From Lineus longissimus (taxonomy: Eukaryota; Nemertea; Pilidiophora; Heteronemertea; Lineidae), in assembly GCF_910592395.1 (NCBI RefSeq), contig NC_088314.1:3038001-3102000 (forward strand): 64,000 bases of DNA. The letters are read 5' to 3'. Positions 46,672-59,523 of this stretch are shown piece by piece. The position numbers and the translations under genes were made by a program. The notes beneath the pieces were generated by a model, which worked only from the letters and a program-made list of their open reading frames with translations, was not told the DNA's origin and made no database searches. Position 1 is the first letter of the stretch. The number at the start of each line of letters is the position of its first letter.

Positions 46672-49600
46672 ACAATCTGTCTAATGCGTTCATCATATAA
46701 TATAATAATGCATAAGAAAATGCATGCTGCATCTCTGCACTTTCATAACGTGCCCAAGCCTTTCAAATCTACTGTGTATGTTACCTGTTGTTTTGGATCT
46801 AGTAGCTAGTCACCATGTCTCAGAATATGCATGTCTATTTTATATGAAAGGAAAACAAGCCACATGTAAATTTGAGGATCATTTACTATTTAGATGATTG
46901 ACACAAGCATCATGAATAGGCATATTTTAATGATATAAAGTAATGTGTGTTAAAACTTCTTTTTAATGCCACTCTTTGAATATTCCATTGAAAACCAATT
47001 ACCATGACCAGGGATATGTAAACACTGTTGATAGCCTCCTTTCAAGTGGATTATTGTAGACTTTGGCTCATGTCTAGCTATCAGAACCACTCATTAGCAC
47101 ATAAATCATTCCAGAATGCTTCTGGAGACATGACACTGGACCGGTTGGCTGTACAAAGATTGGAAGAGTGCTTATGATACATGTAAAGCAAAAAAGAGCT
47201 GGAAGTAAGAAAAGTCAAACATTTACATTTGAGCCAACTCTTTATAGAGGCTAGTGTTGCAATCAGTGCTTATGATTGTTTCCCAAGTTGTGTTAGGTTT
47301 CAAAATTAGCTAATTTTATGATCATAAATTTCTCCTCAAAACAGATTTTGAAACTAATGCATCTTAATTCAGAAAAATCAGACATCTCTTTTTGGGATGT
47401 GTTGATTTGTATATCATCCAAAGCCATTAATTTCAAAATTTGGAAGGTAACTATAAATTTTCGTTTTTGCTCAAATCTGAACGAAAGAAAAACTCGAAGA
47501 ACTGTAGTAGTTGTTCTATAAAGAGTTTGCACTGTCATATACATGCAGGACTGATGAATTATCTTTGACTTGGAGGGCTATCCCTGTCTTTAAAATGACC
47601 AAACTAATCATCAACGCCAGCATTAATGAGGGATAAGTGGCGATGCTACAAATGTATTTCTGAAAGTATGCAGGATATTGACCCCTGGTCTTAGGCAAGC
47701 CATTTTTGGTAAGCCTTTGCTCAATGTTGGGGGTGGCATGATCATTATGAAAATGGGCAAAATGTTGTAGAGATCAGTCTCTGGTATCACCCTCATCATG
47801 GGCCCAGGACTCGTAAGGCTTGAGAAGGCTAAAGCTAGCTATTGATAATCTTTTTGGTGAAGTTTATAACACTGTAAATTGTTTTGTATCTGCAGACTTG
47901 AGCCTTGACTGTATTACAATTATATACTCTACAGTTGTAGTTCTGTGTATTGATGGTCAGCAACAATTATGTTATTAATTTAAAAGACAGTACTGTACAT
48001 GTAGGTGGGCAAATGCTTGATCATAATAAGGATGGGATGTGGCTTTTCATCAAATTCTGTTGTACACTTTATACTAATCATGGCAGGTTGAAATGGCATT
48101 TGCAGTAATAAAATCTGTTTGTTCCCCAGGACACTTGCAGTCTTCACCATTCACATCTTCATGCATGGTAAAAATGTTATTGTTGACACTGTTGAAATTC
48201 AGTGAATGGGTACTGGCCGTTCCCTCGTTTTGCTTTGCCAAGGTATTAAACACCACAGAGTTGCTGGAGTCATTTTACAGAGTTGCCGTCTCGACCTTAC
48301 ATGTATAAAGAAAATGCACAATGCAAAAAGTTGGTGTCTGTGCTTGTGATAATCTTCAAACATCTCTGTTGTTTACTTTGGCAGGCAAATCATGCATGTA
48401 CCAAACCTTTTAGAACTGGAGACCAATTTCAAAAGAAGAGCGTCACTAAGAAGAGGACCTCCCACTCCTACACTCACTCCTTGAACGCTACATTTCCATG
48501 TCAACTGCCACTGCATCCACCCGGCATGAGGTTCCTGATGAGCCGTCTGTGTCGGCCACTCTCTTTTGACCCCAGTGATACAGCATCCTCTAGTGTGTTC
48601 TCCGGCATTGTCCCCTTTGTCGTCTGCAACATGAGGACCTTAGAGTAGACAGTCTCAGCATGCACATTTCGTGATTGTGACACAGAACACTGCATCCCAA
48701 AATATTGCCAACAATTTGAGGCCTCTGGTTCTGAAGGGTTAATAATATTAAGAACACAGTTTATCAATAACAGCATCCTCAACCTATTTATTTAGTTTTG
48801 AACATTTTATATAATATTATTTTTTCATGTAAATGTATTAAAATCAATCATATTCCTCGGCTAACCAATATTTTTTGTATGACTACTGTATGCATGTACG
48901 AGTAGCGGCATCATCATTTGTAGAAAAGGCGATGTCATGTTATTTTGAAATTAAAATGGTGAGTGGTTTACATACACGTAACGCTTGTATTAACTCTGTG
49001 TTGACTGTGAAAATTTGATCCCTATTTTATTTTCATAGTATTTCAGATTTATGTACAAGTGCTAGTACAATGGAGAAGTGATAATATATAATAGTACTGG
49101 ATTGAAGTAATGATGAATTCCAAAATATTGAATATTCCTGTTGGTAAAACCATTTGTGTTGATATCGGAAATAATCTTGGATTGTGTCGTAGCTCATTTT
49201 CTGACTACTGGTGAAAATAAGTGTTGCAATTTTTGTAATGAGCGTAAAAAGCTAAATTGATGTCTATGTATACAAATGTATGTTTGTGACTTAGTTATAG
49301 TGCCTTTTATTGATGTTGCATGCTATGTATCCCAACTTGTATTGGTTGTTTGAAACCAGTCGCTAATAGTTTGTATGAGTTAATAATTACCTTTTGAAGA
49401 CTCCGAGCAACATTCTTCATTGGAAAAATTTGCAAATATTAAGAACTTGTTGAAATTTTTCCTCTAAGATGAGTATGTAATAATACTATTTGCTGCTTGT
49501 AATTGAACTTGCATCACAAAGTGCAAAAAAATGAGTGATTTTATAAATTCCTGAGTCTTCAGTTGGTTGAGGAATGTCAGTGGGTGCATTCATAAAAAAC

Positions 49601-51486
49601 TTCCAAAAATATTAAAAACAAAATTAAGCTTCTGGATCAAATCTCCAATAACTTTCAGCATGCTTTGCTTTCGGAGTCTTGGATGAGAAAGTTGGTAGTT
49701 TATTATTTTATACCAGTTTCATTGGCTTATGCATGTTTTCCCTTCGTGATATACACTCCATCGACTTCCTCAATTAACTCATTTAGAAATACAGTTACAA
49801 TTGGGGAGTATTCTTTCATAACCAGTCTGTTCTCCTCCAATGGTCGGTAGTCGTTATTATGGGTCAGCATTGAGCAGTTCGATTGTTCTCAACGTACACT
49901 TCCTTCTCAACTTCAGACTTTTAATTTGATATATTCTGAGTTGAGATTCTGTGACAAGTATGAGTTGTTGGTCCATGTAAGATGTTAGTGCTGCCACTGA
50001 TCTGCCCCATTCCAACAGACAATCTGACTAACCTTGAGACTCCAACCCAAGTACAAGTATGTCTTTACAATCACAAACTGCAGAGGATCTCACTCTGTTA
50101 GACTTGTACATTTTGATTTGCTCTTCCCTTGCATCTTCATACAAATGATTATGTAGTGGAAATTAAACTAGCTTTCTTAATAATAAAAACCCATTTTACA
50201 AGCAACCAGTTCTTTGTGTTATTCTTTCATCTGCCCTTCAATGTATGTCTTGGTGATGGGTTCTTGCAAAGCTTGCCAGCCTCCAACTTGACATTCGTTT
50301 GCTCAACAATGTGAAAGTTGGCTGCTGTATTTCTACTGTTTTGATAGTGCGAGAACTGCTGTTCAGAGTTGCTCACAAATTCCACCAAACTAGTCTTGAC
50401 AGTGACACTTTGTCGAAAGAAATTTGGGCAGAACTTTCACACTGGAAGCAATAGAGTGGCGGAGGAGACAATCTGCTTGAAAAGACATCAGTTTATGAAG
50501 AGGTTGCTTCTAATGAGGGGACTGTGCACATACTATATGGAAAGGAAGTAGCGTCACAGAGGCATGCCCAATGAACTTTCTATAGAACTTTGCTATAGCT
50601 GCTGATGGTGTTTTACCGTGTTTCAAATTTTATACGCCCATTGTAAAGTGTTACAGTTACGATGGTATCGACTTCTTGTAATCCAGAAAATAAAACATTT
50701 CGGAAATGATTGTCTCTGCCTTACGCTACACCTACGTATACCAGTTCAGTGTATAGTGCATCACTGGTGGAAATGGGTGGAGCTGTGTGTTTCTAGATTG
50801 CCTATGGTGAAAATCTTTTGATGGTATGATAAATGATGCCAGGGTATGGAATCTAGGTGTATAATTTCATAGGCAGATATATGATCAATGATGTAAACAG
50901 TGCGTTGGGTGTGTGTATATAGATCATTGGTAGACGTACAATATAAAGGCAGATTTGTTTGAATTTTTTTTGTCAATAATTTGTTTGTATTCTCTGGTGT
51001 TGTTGGGGTGGATCCTTGAGTATGTGGATGAGTGGGCGTCAATTCGACACAACACCAGCCTTCAAAGGATGGCCTAATAAGGCATGCTGTAAAAAAGTGA
51101 TATTCCACTCTTCTTGTTGAGCCCTTCAAGAGCGGTCTACCACCACGTCTTTCTGGCCAGCACTTGTCCTCCGCAAGAGAAGAACAGATGAAAAGACATG
51201 TGGACAAGTATCCTAGTCTGTGATTAGAATGGCTCATCTCGAGCCCTGAAGGTGACAATAACGTCTCCCAAGCTTTTTGTCTTGAAGACAGGCCCCTGTT
51301 ATGTGACTAGTCAAAGGTCTAATCTGCATGGCTTCAAACTCATTGTTCACCATGTAATAACACAATCTTGCATCGAAGCGTGTTTCAGGAGTACCCTGAT
51401 GATGGTGATGATTATGGCGCTGACCAGTTAGCTTTGATCTCCTCAGATCAGAAGTCTCATGTTGTTCTCTGTTGATCTATTTTCAG
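46672..51486 (+). other. Region between Rho terminal exons A and B (3' UTR of A, then intron)
   Basis: It starts as the 3' UTR of exon A, with AATAAA hexamers at 48107, 50182 and 50689 as possible ends. No second start exon with a P-loop is present; a short resemblance at about 50255-50280 (ggtgatgggttcttgcaaagcttgcc) lacks the P-loop frame. The open stretch 48283-48648 has no recognisable domain. Confidence 0.7.
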
Positions 51487-51909
51487 GTTGAATTAGCGCT
51501 ATGGGATACAGCTGGACAAGAAGATTATGATCGCCTGCGACCACTCTCATACCCTGACACGGATGTCATACTGATGTGTTTCTCAGTAGACAGCCCCGAC
51601 AGTTTAGAAAACATCCCAGAGAAGTGGACACCAGAGGTGCGACACTTTTGTCCCAACGTTCCAATCATATTAGTCGGGAACAAGAAAGATCTTCGCAATG
51701 ATGAAAACACGAAACGTGAGCTGATGAAGATGAAGCAGGAGCCAGTTCGCCCAGAAGAAGGGCGGGCAATGTCAGAAAAAATCAATGCCTATAGCTATTT
51801 GGAATGTTCTGCTAAGACCAAGGATGGGGTTAGGGAAGTGTTTGAAACAGCCACACGTGCAGCACTGCAGGTCAAGAAGAAAAAGAAGGGTGGTTGTCTG
51901 CTGTTGTAA
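51487..51909 (+). CDS. RHOA: RhoA-type GTPase, terminal exon B (residues 53-192, CAAX = CLLL)
   Basis: Same length (423 nt, TAA stop), same phase and same acceptor context (atctattttcag) as exon A. DTAGQE, NKKD and ECSAK are intact. The insert helix reads [13 protein letters not shown] against [13 protein letters not shown] in A, and the C-terminus is [12 protein letters not shown], again predicting geranylgeranylation. From 51487 to about 51638 it matches exon A at all but 4 positions, then diverges strongly even at synonymous sites. Without its own 5' exon it is either an alternative terminal exon of the 41240 gene or the remnant of a tandem duplicate; intact codons favour use. Confidence 0.9.
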   Translation, partial: VELALWDTAGQEDYDRLRPLSYPDTDVILMCFSVDSPDSLENIPEKWTPEVRHFCPNVPIILVGNKKDLRNDENTKRELMKMKQEPVRPEEGRAMSEKINAYSYLECSAKTKDGVREVFETATRAALQVKKKKKGGCLLL

Positions 51910-54900
51910 GCTCTACTTATACCCACGGGTGAAGCAAGCTATGCATCACTCAAATGCACTTGGTTCTATTGGACTTTGTAAATGATTTGATGGTCACTGG
52001 GGACACTAGTATTTTGAAAGTTGAGGGGTTTGTCAGTGGATGCTTAAATATTGGTAGATGTGACGCAGTCGCCGTGTGTTTCCTGTCTTTTCATGACTTA
52101 GGAAAGATGTCCTCTTGACCCTGTGCATGCAATACTCATTTGTCTTTGCCCATCCATTGGTGTTGGCATTATGCACCTCATGAAAAAGGCTTCGACTATT
52201 ACTCGGGCATCTTGATGTTTCAAGGGTTAAAATTCTCACAATTTTGATGTCCTCATTACAAATCGTGAATGTTAACCCTTGATTGGTCCAGGTGTTCTCT
52301 ACGTGTTCCGTACATGTCTTGATTCATTACATAATAGGCTACAGTACAGACTGTGTTATTGTTTTTTGTTTTGTTACGTGTTGAAATGGGGCAATGTCTG
52401 GGTGTGTAGTACCTTGCATGAAAGCCAGTGTTCGTGTACCATACTTGAGTGTTTATAGTCACTAATTAAAGTTGACTTTCTCTCATTAGTGACGAGATGA
52501 TAGGACATGCTCCTGCAGTGCTGAGCAAAAGTTACACCAAGTTAGGCACAGCAGCGGTGACTCAATATTGCACAAGTACTCTGAGACACTAGAGATGATA
52601 AAACCAGGCCATTGCCCCTTTGAACTGCGAAATCATTAGTGTTGGTTTAATGAATCGATAATTACTTGTCTTGGTTGTTAAGATATAATTTTCATGTTTG
52701 ATTTTGTGATCATGAGTATTACTCTGAGAAAACAGAAGTCACTCATCCATTTCAAAATTCATGTACTACTCTAAAGCCCAGAAGAGAAGTTTAAACTATC
52801 GTCTTGAATGTCATTTGCTTGATTTAGCCTATTGCCTGTAATTATGTTGTACATTGTACTTCTACAAGGTTATCAAATTCTGTCATTGACTTGTGCCATT
52901 TAATGTGGTGATGATAAGTAACAACAGTGCTTTGTCTAATACTCTTACATCTGCTGTTGACAGATCAAACTTTGGGTTGGATTCAACTTTGAAAGTGTGT
53001 TTATTAGTTTAGGACACTGGTGATATATTCACCACCGTAATCGATTCGTTTGGCATTATGTAGAGTTTTGTTATTGGAACTTGATAATCATCTGATACCA
53101 GCATCAGTTCTGCTTCTATAAACCATGACAGGTTGTGTTGATTACGAGATGAAATTGGGTGTCCACCTTGTAATTAAATGTGGTTGGCAAGCTTGCTGTT
53201 CCTGTATTAAGAAGACCATCATCTTTGATGAGAGCAAGTCAAGTCTGTGTTTATTGTAAAAAACTAATGCATTTGATGTGAATTTATGTTTGTACCTTGA
53301 CACTGATCTGTAGTGCTTTCGAACTGATAAAAAACTTGAAGTAACAATTGGTTAGGTTTGAGCTTTGAAGGACAAATCACATTGGTTTTGTGCTGATTCC
53401 TTCGCTGATGCAGCCTCTAATTATCCTAATAGTTAGAGGCCATCCAATGACATTCTCGGCTTGTTGATGGAAATACCTCTGACTCATAACCTTGTGTTGT
53501 GTTGCGTTGCGAGGTAGGACGCGTACATGTATGTCTGGAGCAGTTATTCGTGATTGACCATGACACGTAGGCATGACACGTAGGCATGAAATGGTGCCTA
53601 TAATTTTCATTGCAAAGCCCCTTTTTCGAAACCTGGTGATGCCAGACCCTTTTCTTTTGGTAATGTGATCATTTATTGAATGAAGGTGATGGTGATTATG
53701 AGTGCTCTGAATTCAGTATCTTGATATATATGTATCCAATAGATTTAGCTCTAGCCATTAGATTCTTAAAGACAACAAATGCCTTGTTTTAACAAAGCAT
53801 AGTTTTACAAGGTATATTCTTCATGTGTGTCTTTTATAGGTAAATGTGAAATAATCCCAAAAAGAATTGTGTGTGCTTAGCTGCTAGGTCCAAGATATTG
53901 AAGTTCAGAGAGAACTTGATAAGAGAACTCGACCCACCCAGTTTAAACTTTGTGTTTGTCACATGTGATTAATGACAGGGGAAAATATTCTGAGGAGAAC
54001 AAAGGATGAATCTTTTTGCCTGAGAATAATTTTGTATTCCTTTTTTTGCACCATGCACCTCGTTTTCATTGAGTGGGTCACAAATAACTGTGGTTGTAAT
54101 TCTTATAAAAACTGTAATATGTATCATAATTTATAACCCTTAATAGTGTAAAAATTGTATCCTTGTCATGCAAGTATAGCTTGCTCCTTAACACATTTTC
54201 TGTCAAAGATAAAACAAAGCAAGGCAATGATGTAAAATAATGTTGCTTTCTTTCATTTCAAAGAATATATGGAGGTACATGTAATGCTGGGTTGGCACTT
54301 ACGAATCTTAGGATATCTCTGCATGCCCCTTTGAAGTCGATAAGGGTGTGGCTGCGATTTCAGTGTTTTGTTCCAAACCTCGTGCTTTTGGTGAATATGT
54401 TCAAAATCACACTATTGAGTAGACCAGTTTTCATCAAAGTTTACTGGTTTTCTCATAGTTTCAGGATGGGTTGATAACAAGAATAGCTTTATATTTGTTT
54501 CTAATGAATACACTGTAAGTGAGCCATGTGAGGCAGGATCAACAGTAACACAGCTTTCTTTCGTCTGCGATCAAATTTCTTAGTGATGCTTTAAGTTAGA
54601 CCACAGCCAGTACATGTATCAATGATTTCATTATCACCAGTTGCCACGCGTCTCCACCCATGGGCGACCCCTGGTGGGTTAGTTCAGATCCTGTAGTGTA
54701 GTGAATAGATATATCGGTTGTATCACAATAAATTCACATTTTGTTTACTTATAGGTTTGTTTCCTGAATAAAGAAAATTTAAAATCAAACTGCAAAAACT
54801 TATCAATTTTATGTTTGCTTCATTTCATTTCATGAACTGGTATGAAGGGTTACACCCGGGTTGATGTTTTACTTTCACACCTACACATCTGATAAAAACT

Positions 54901-54980
54901 AGCATTCTCTCATGCAGTTAAATGTAAATGTATTGGAAATGTGTTCAAGCTTCTCTAATAAAGTTTGATTTGACATTATC
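51910..54980 (+). other. Probable long 3' UTR and flank of Rho exon B
   Basis: AT-rich and without any supported ORF. Poly(A) hexamers AATAAA at 54727-54732, 54767-54772 and 54957-54962, plus ATTAAA near 52464, would allow UTRs from about 0.6 to 3.1 kb. Where transcription ends cannot be told from sequence alone. Confidence 0.45.
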
Positions 54981-55566
54981 AATTTCTTACTTCTTTTGTT
55001 GAAAATATATCTAAGAGACTTTGATTGTTTTCTTTATTATACTGAGATTAAATGGGTCATTGGAAGTCCCAGGGAGCGAATTGATTTCGATTTGGAGCGA
55101 AATGACTGGGGGCGAAAAGGTCAGGGAGCGAAACGACCGGATACCCCCGGTAGCTGGACAATCTCCCGGGCGCCGGGCCGCCGGGCCAAATGTCCAATTT
55201 ACATGCACCCGCTGAAATTGTCACTGGCGAGCCAACTGTGGCAGAGACAGTAGGTCGAGTGAGACTTGGCGAGGATGATCAGCCAACTGTGGCAGAGACA
55301 GTAGTTCGAGTGAGACTTGGCGAGGATGATCACCATTGATGATCGCCATTGATGACGCTTTGAGAACGGTAGCTGGACTGTCTCAGCCGGGTGTCTTGGG
55401 GGTCACAACCAGGTCTGGCAGAAGGAAATATCAGACAAAAGCCTTTGGGAACATGAAATCAACGACAATGGGAAGATTTAGCATTATTTACGCCCTTACA
55501 ATTGTCTCGTCTTCAAATCGGCTCCACCACTGGTTTGAAAATTGCCGCCCCTTCCCCAACTTCGCG
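54981..55566. other. Intergenic, GC-rich repeat fragment and 51-bp tandem duplication
   Basis: Contains a GC-rich patch with repeated gggagcgaa / gggggcgaaa phrases at about 55070-55190, which looks like part of a dispersed repeat. Two copies of a 51-bp unit start at 55231 and 55282 (gccaactgtggcagagacag), nearly identical. No gene recognised. Confidence 0.55.
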
Positions 55567-56010
55567 GGTAGGTGTAAACTGTGGACGAAAGTGTGGACAG
55601 CGGCCCTCTAAGTTTGGTGGGCTGGCATTTCTTTGTCTTTCAATATATTTAAAAGAAATTGCAGTATCTTATGCATTATAATCCTTTTAATGGGTCAGCG
55701 AAAGAAAAAAAGAAAAAAAATTATTTTGATGCGTGATTTTTATCAATGAGTGGACGGGCTTTTTTAAAGGTTTTCGAAGTGGCCTTTGACATTGTGGACG
55801 GGGAAATGCGAGGTCTAGTGTCCAAATGTGGACTAATTATCAAAGAATTTCTTGAAACTGTGATATTTCTAACTAGTCCAAATAATATCCTTTCACAAAA
55901 ACTACTTTTATTTGAATGACAATCACAATATCATTCAGTTGTAGGCAAAAATAGTTGGCCCTCTCTCAGACCAACTTTCGTTGATCCAAGATGGCGGCAC
56001 CACTGAAGCC
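55567..56010. mobile_element. Truncated, inverted copy of the 34.8-kb foldback/MITE
   Basis: Starts ggtgtaaactgtggacgaaa with a single copy of the 12-bp TIR repeat, then runs as the reverse complement of 35220 down to about 34800. It ends at gcggcaccactgaa, where the second TIR is missing, and passes into the ~895-bp array. Near that end it carries aagatggcggc, which resembles a YY1 site; the 34.8-kb copy has lost this motif. Confidence 0.8.
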
Positions 56011-56770
56011 CTGTTGAAAGGTTACTGTAAGAGTAATTGGGTGCAAATAGTTCCAAGGTAACCGTATAACTCAATATTACTATAGATATTTTCTTAATAT
56101 ATCGTATATATACAGCTCGGTGATTTTATTGAAAATGTTTGCAGTTGATTTAAATGTTTGAATTGTTTAAAAACAAAATTTTTAGAAGCGAGGTCAACAG
56201 GGTCAAAAGAAACAGTTTTTGGCGCCAATGATGTCGGCAATGGCAGATTTGAATTAAGATTCGAGTCGATTCTTTTGGAAGCCGAAAGTGCGGATGCACA
56301 GGGCAATTGCATTTAGAAAGCTCCACCGACTGATAGTCAAACCATTCCCTGGAGTGCTCGAAATATTGGAATCAGTGTGCAGCTTGAAAAAGTTCGCGGG
56401 CGAAGGGGTTTTCTTCATGATAATATTGATAATGATAATAATGATGATGGTCTAAGAGCGCTGGCGGATCCTGGAACAGGAAGAAGAGGGAGCGTGCACT
56501 GCATTGCTCATCAAAATTGCTGCACGACAGGTGGGTTCCAAAATTTCATGGTCAATTTCAAAGATTCTATAACAATCAGGGGGCGTGTCTCTGGTGCACC
56601 CCCTTGGATACGCGCCTGATAAACGTTCATGGATGAAAGTAGATAGAACGCCTTAAAAAAACCCAATATAAGATTCGCCAGGGTTTGAATCTAATTCGAA
56701 TCCGGGCCTGATAAACGTTGATGGATGAAAAATGGAAAGAAGACCTTTTAAAAAAACCAAAAAATACATT

Positions 56771-56837
56771 CGCCGGGGTTCGAACCCGTGACCAACCAAT
56801 CTAAAGCGCAGCGCTCTAACCGCTGAGCTATCAGGGC
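56771..56837 (-). other. tRNA-like head, unit A1
   Basis: A box GATAGCTCAGCGG and B box GGTTCGAACCC are both consensus on the minus strand. TTTTTT (complement of 56759-56764) follows as a possible Pol III terminator, predicting an RNA of about 80 nt. No acceptor stem. Confidence 0.65.
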
Positions 56838-57666
56838 GTTCATGTTTGACGTGAGATATTCGGCAATCTGAAGACAGGCCTTAGGGTACGCGCCATGATT
56901 GTGACTAGGTCACGCTGGCGGAAGAGTAATTGGGTGCAAATAGTTCCAAGGTAACCGTATAACTCAATATTACTATAGATATTTCTTAATATATCGTATA
57001 TATATAGCTCGGTGATTTTATTGAAAATGTTTGCAGTTGATTTAAATGTTTGAATGGTTTGAAAAAAATTTTTTTAGAAGCGTGGTCAACAGGGTCAAAA
57101 GAAATAGTTTTTGGCGCCAATGATGTCGGCAATGGCAGATTTGAATTAAGATTCGAGTCGATTCTTTTGGAAGCCGAAAGTGCGGATGCACAGGGCAATT
57201 GCATTTAGAAAGCTCCGCCGACTGATAGTCAAACCATTCCCTGGAGTGCTCGAAAACCTGGAATCAGTGTGTACTTCAGCTTGAAAAGTTCGCGGGTGAA
57301 GAGGTTTTCTTCATGATAATATTGATAATGATAATAATGATGATGGTCTAAGAGCGCTGGCGGATCCAGGAACTGGAAGAAGAGGGAGCGTGCACTGCAT
57401 TTCTCATCAAAATTGCTGCACTACAGGTGCCTTCCAAAATTTCATGGTCAATTTCAAAGATTCTATAACAATCAGGGGGCGTGCCTCTGGTGCACCCCCT
57501 TGGATACGCGCCTGATAAACGTTCATGGATGAAAGTAGATAGAACGCCTTAAAAAGAAAACGATATAAGATTCGCCAGGGTTTGAATCTAATTCGAATCC
57601 GCGCCTGATAAACGTTCATGGATAAAAAATGGAAAGAAGACCTTTTAAAAAAACCAAAAAATACAT

Positions 57667-57733
57667 TCCCGGGGTTCGAACCCGTGAGCACCCAATCTAA
57701 TGCGCAGCGCTCTAACCGCTGAGCTATCAGGGC
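57667..57733 (-). other. tRNA-like head, unit B1
   Basis: A and B boxes intact. B-type differences (gagcaccc, tctaatgcg) lie in the variable and anticodon regions. Confidence 0.63.
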
Positions 57734-58565
57734 GTTCATGTCTGACATGAGATATTCGGCAATCTGAAGACAGGCCTTGGGGTACGCGCCATGATTGTGG
57801 CTAGGTCACGCTGGCGGAAGAGTAAATGGGTGCAAATAGTTCCAAGGTAACCGTATAACACAATATTACTATAGATATTTCTTAATATATCGTATATATA
57901 TAGCTCGGTGATTTTATTGAAAATGTTTGCAGTTGATTTAAATGTTTGAATGGTTTAAAAGCAAAATTTTTAGAAGCGAGGTCAACAGGGTCAAAAGAAA
58001 TAGTTTTTGGCGCCAATGATGTCGGCAATGGCAGATTTGAATTAAGATTCGAGTCGATTCTTTTGGAAGCCGAAAGTGCGGATGCACAGGGCAATTGCAT
58101 TTAGAAAGCATCGCCGACTGATAGTCAGACCATTCCCTGGAGTGCTCGAAAACCTGGAATCAGTGTGTACTTCAGCTCGAAAAGTTCGCGGGTGAAGGGG
58201 TTTTCTTCATGATAATATTGATAATGATAATAATGATGATGGTCTAAGAGCGCTAGCGGATCCAGGAACTGGAAGAAAAGGGAGCGTGCACTGCATTTCT
58301 CATCAAAATTGCTGCACTACAGGTGTGTTCCAAACTTTCATGGTCAATTTCAAAGATTCTATATCAATTAGGGGGCGTGCCTCTGGTGCACCCCCTTGGA
58401 TACGCGCCTGATAAACGTTCATGGATGAAAGTAGAAAGAAGAAAGCTTTTAAAAAAAAACGATATAAGATTCGCCAGGGTTTAAATCTAATTCGAATCCG
58501 GGCCTGATAAACGTTCATGGATGAAAAATGGAAAGAAGACCTTTTAAAAAAACCAAAAAATACAT

Positions 58566-58632
58566 TCCCGGGGTACGAACCCGTGACCACCCAATCTAAA
58601 GCGCAGCGCTCTAACCGCTGAGCTATCAGGGC
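58566..58632 (-). other. tRNA-like head, unit C1 (altered B box)
   Basis: The B box reads GGTTCGTACCC; the A at the position equivalent to tRNA A58 is T. This should weaken TFIIIC binding. The A box is unchanged. Confidence 0.63.
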
Positions 58633-59457
58633 GTTCATGTTTGACGTGAGATATTCGGCAATCTGAAGACGGGCCTTGGGGTACGCGCCATGATTGTGGC
58701 TAGGTCACGCTGGCGGAAGAGTAATTGGGTGCAAATAGTTCCAAGGTAACCGTATAACACAATATTACTATAGATATTTCTTACTATATCGTATATATAT
58801 AGCTCGGTGATTTTATTGAAAATGTTTGCAGTTGATTTAAATGTTTGAATGGTTTAAAAGCAAAATTTTTAGAAGCGAGGTCAACAGGGTCAAAAGAAAT
58901 AGTTTTTGGCGCCAATGATGTCGGCAATGGCAGATTTGAATTAAGATTCGAGTCGATTCTTTTGGAAGCCGAAAGTGCGGATGCACAGGGCAATTGCATT
59001 TAGAAAGCTCCACCGACTGATAGTCAAACCATTCCCTGGAGTGCTCGAAATATTGGAATCAGTGTGCAGCTTGAAAAAGTTCGCGGGCGAAGGGGTTTTC
59101 TTCATGATAATATTGATAATGATAATAATGATGATGGTCTAAGAGCGCTGGCGGATCCTGGAACTGGAAGAAGAGGGAGCGTGCACTGCATTGCTCATCA
59201 AAATTGCTGCACGACAGGTGGGTTCCAAAATTTCATGGTCAATTTCAAAGATTCTATAACAATCAGGGGGCGTGTCTCTGGTGCACCCCCTTGGATACGC
59301 GCCTGATAAACGTTCATGGATGAAAGTAGATAGAACGCCTTAAAAATACCCAATATAAGATTCGCCAGGGTTTGAATCTAATTCGAATCCGGGCCTGATA
59401 AACGTTCATGGATGAAAAATGGAAAGAAGACCTTTTAAAATAACCAAAAAATACATT

Positions 59458-59523
59458 CCCGGGGTTCGAACCCGTGACCAACCAATCTAAAGCGCAGCGC
59501 TCTAACCGCTGAGCTATCAGGGC
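59458..59523 (-). other. tRNA-like head, unit A2
   Basis: Consensus A and B boxes. The preceding T-run on the minus strand is split by an A (plus-strand aaaataaccaaaaaa), unlike A1. Confidence 0.63.

Noticed and set aside
48283-48648. 121-codon ORF as a separate gene
   Set aside because: No domain, no splice or promoter context, and it lies between Rho exons in the probable 3' UTR/intron. Composition looks non-coding.
50255-50280. Second Rho 5' exon between terminal exons A and B
   Set aside because: ggtgatgggttcttgcaaagcttgcc resembles the P-loop coding stretch only loosely. The reading frame, the GKT codons, the flanking exon and the splice sites are absent.
51010-51240. Minus-strand ORF 50761-51258 as a gene
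   Set aside because: It is antisense in the intron just upstream of Rho exon B, with low-complexity His/Thr stretches and no domain.
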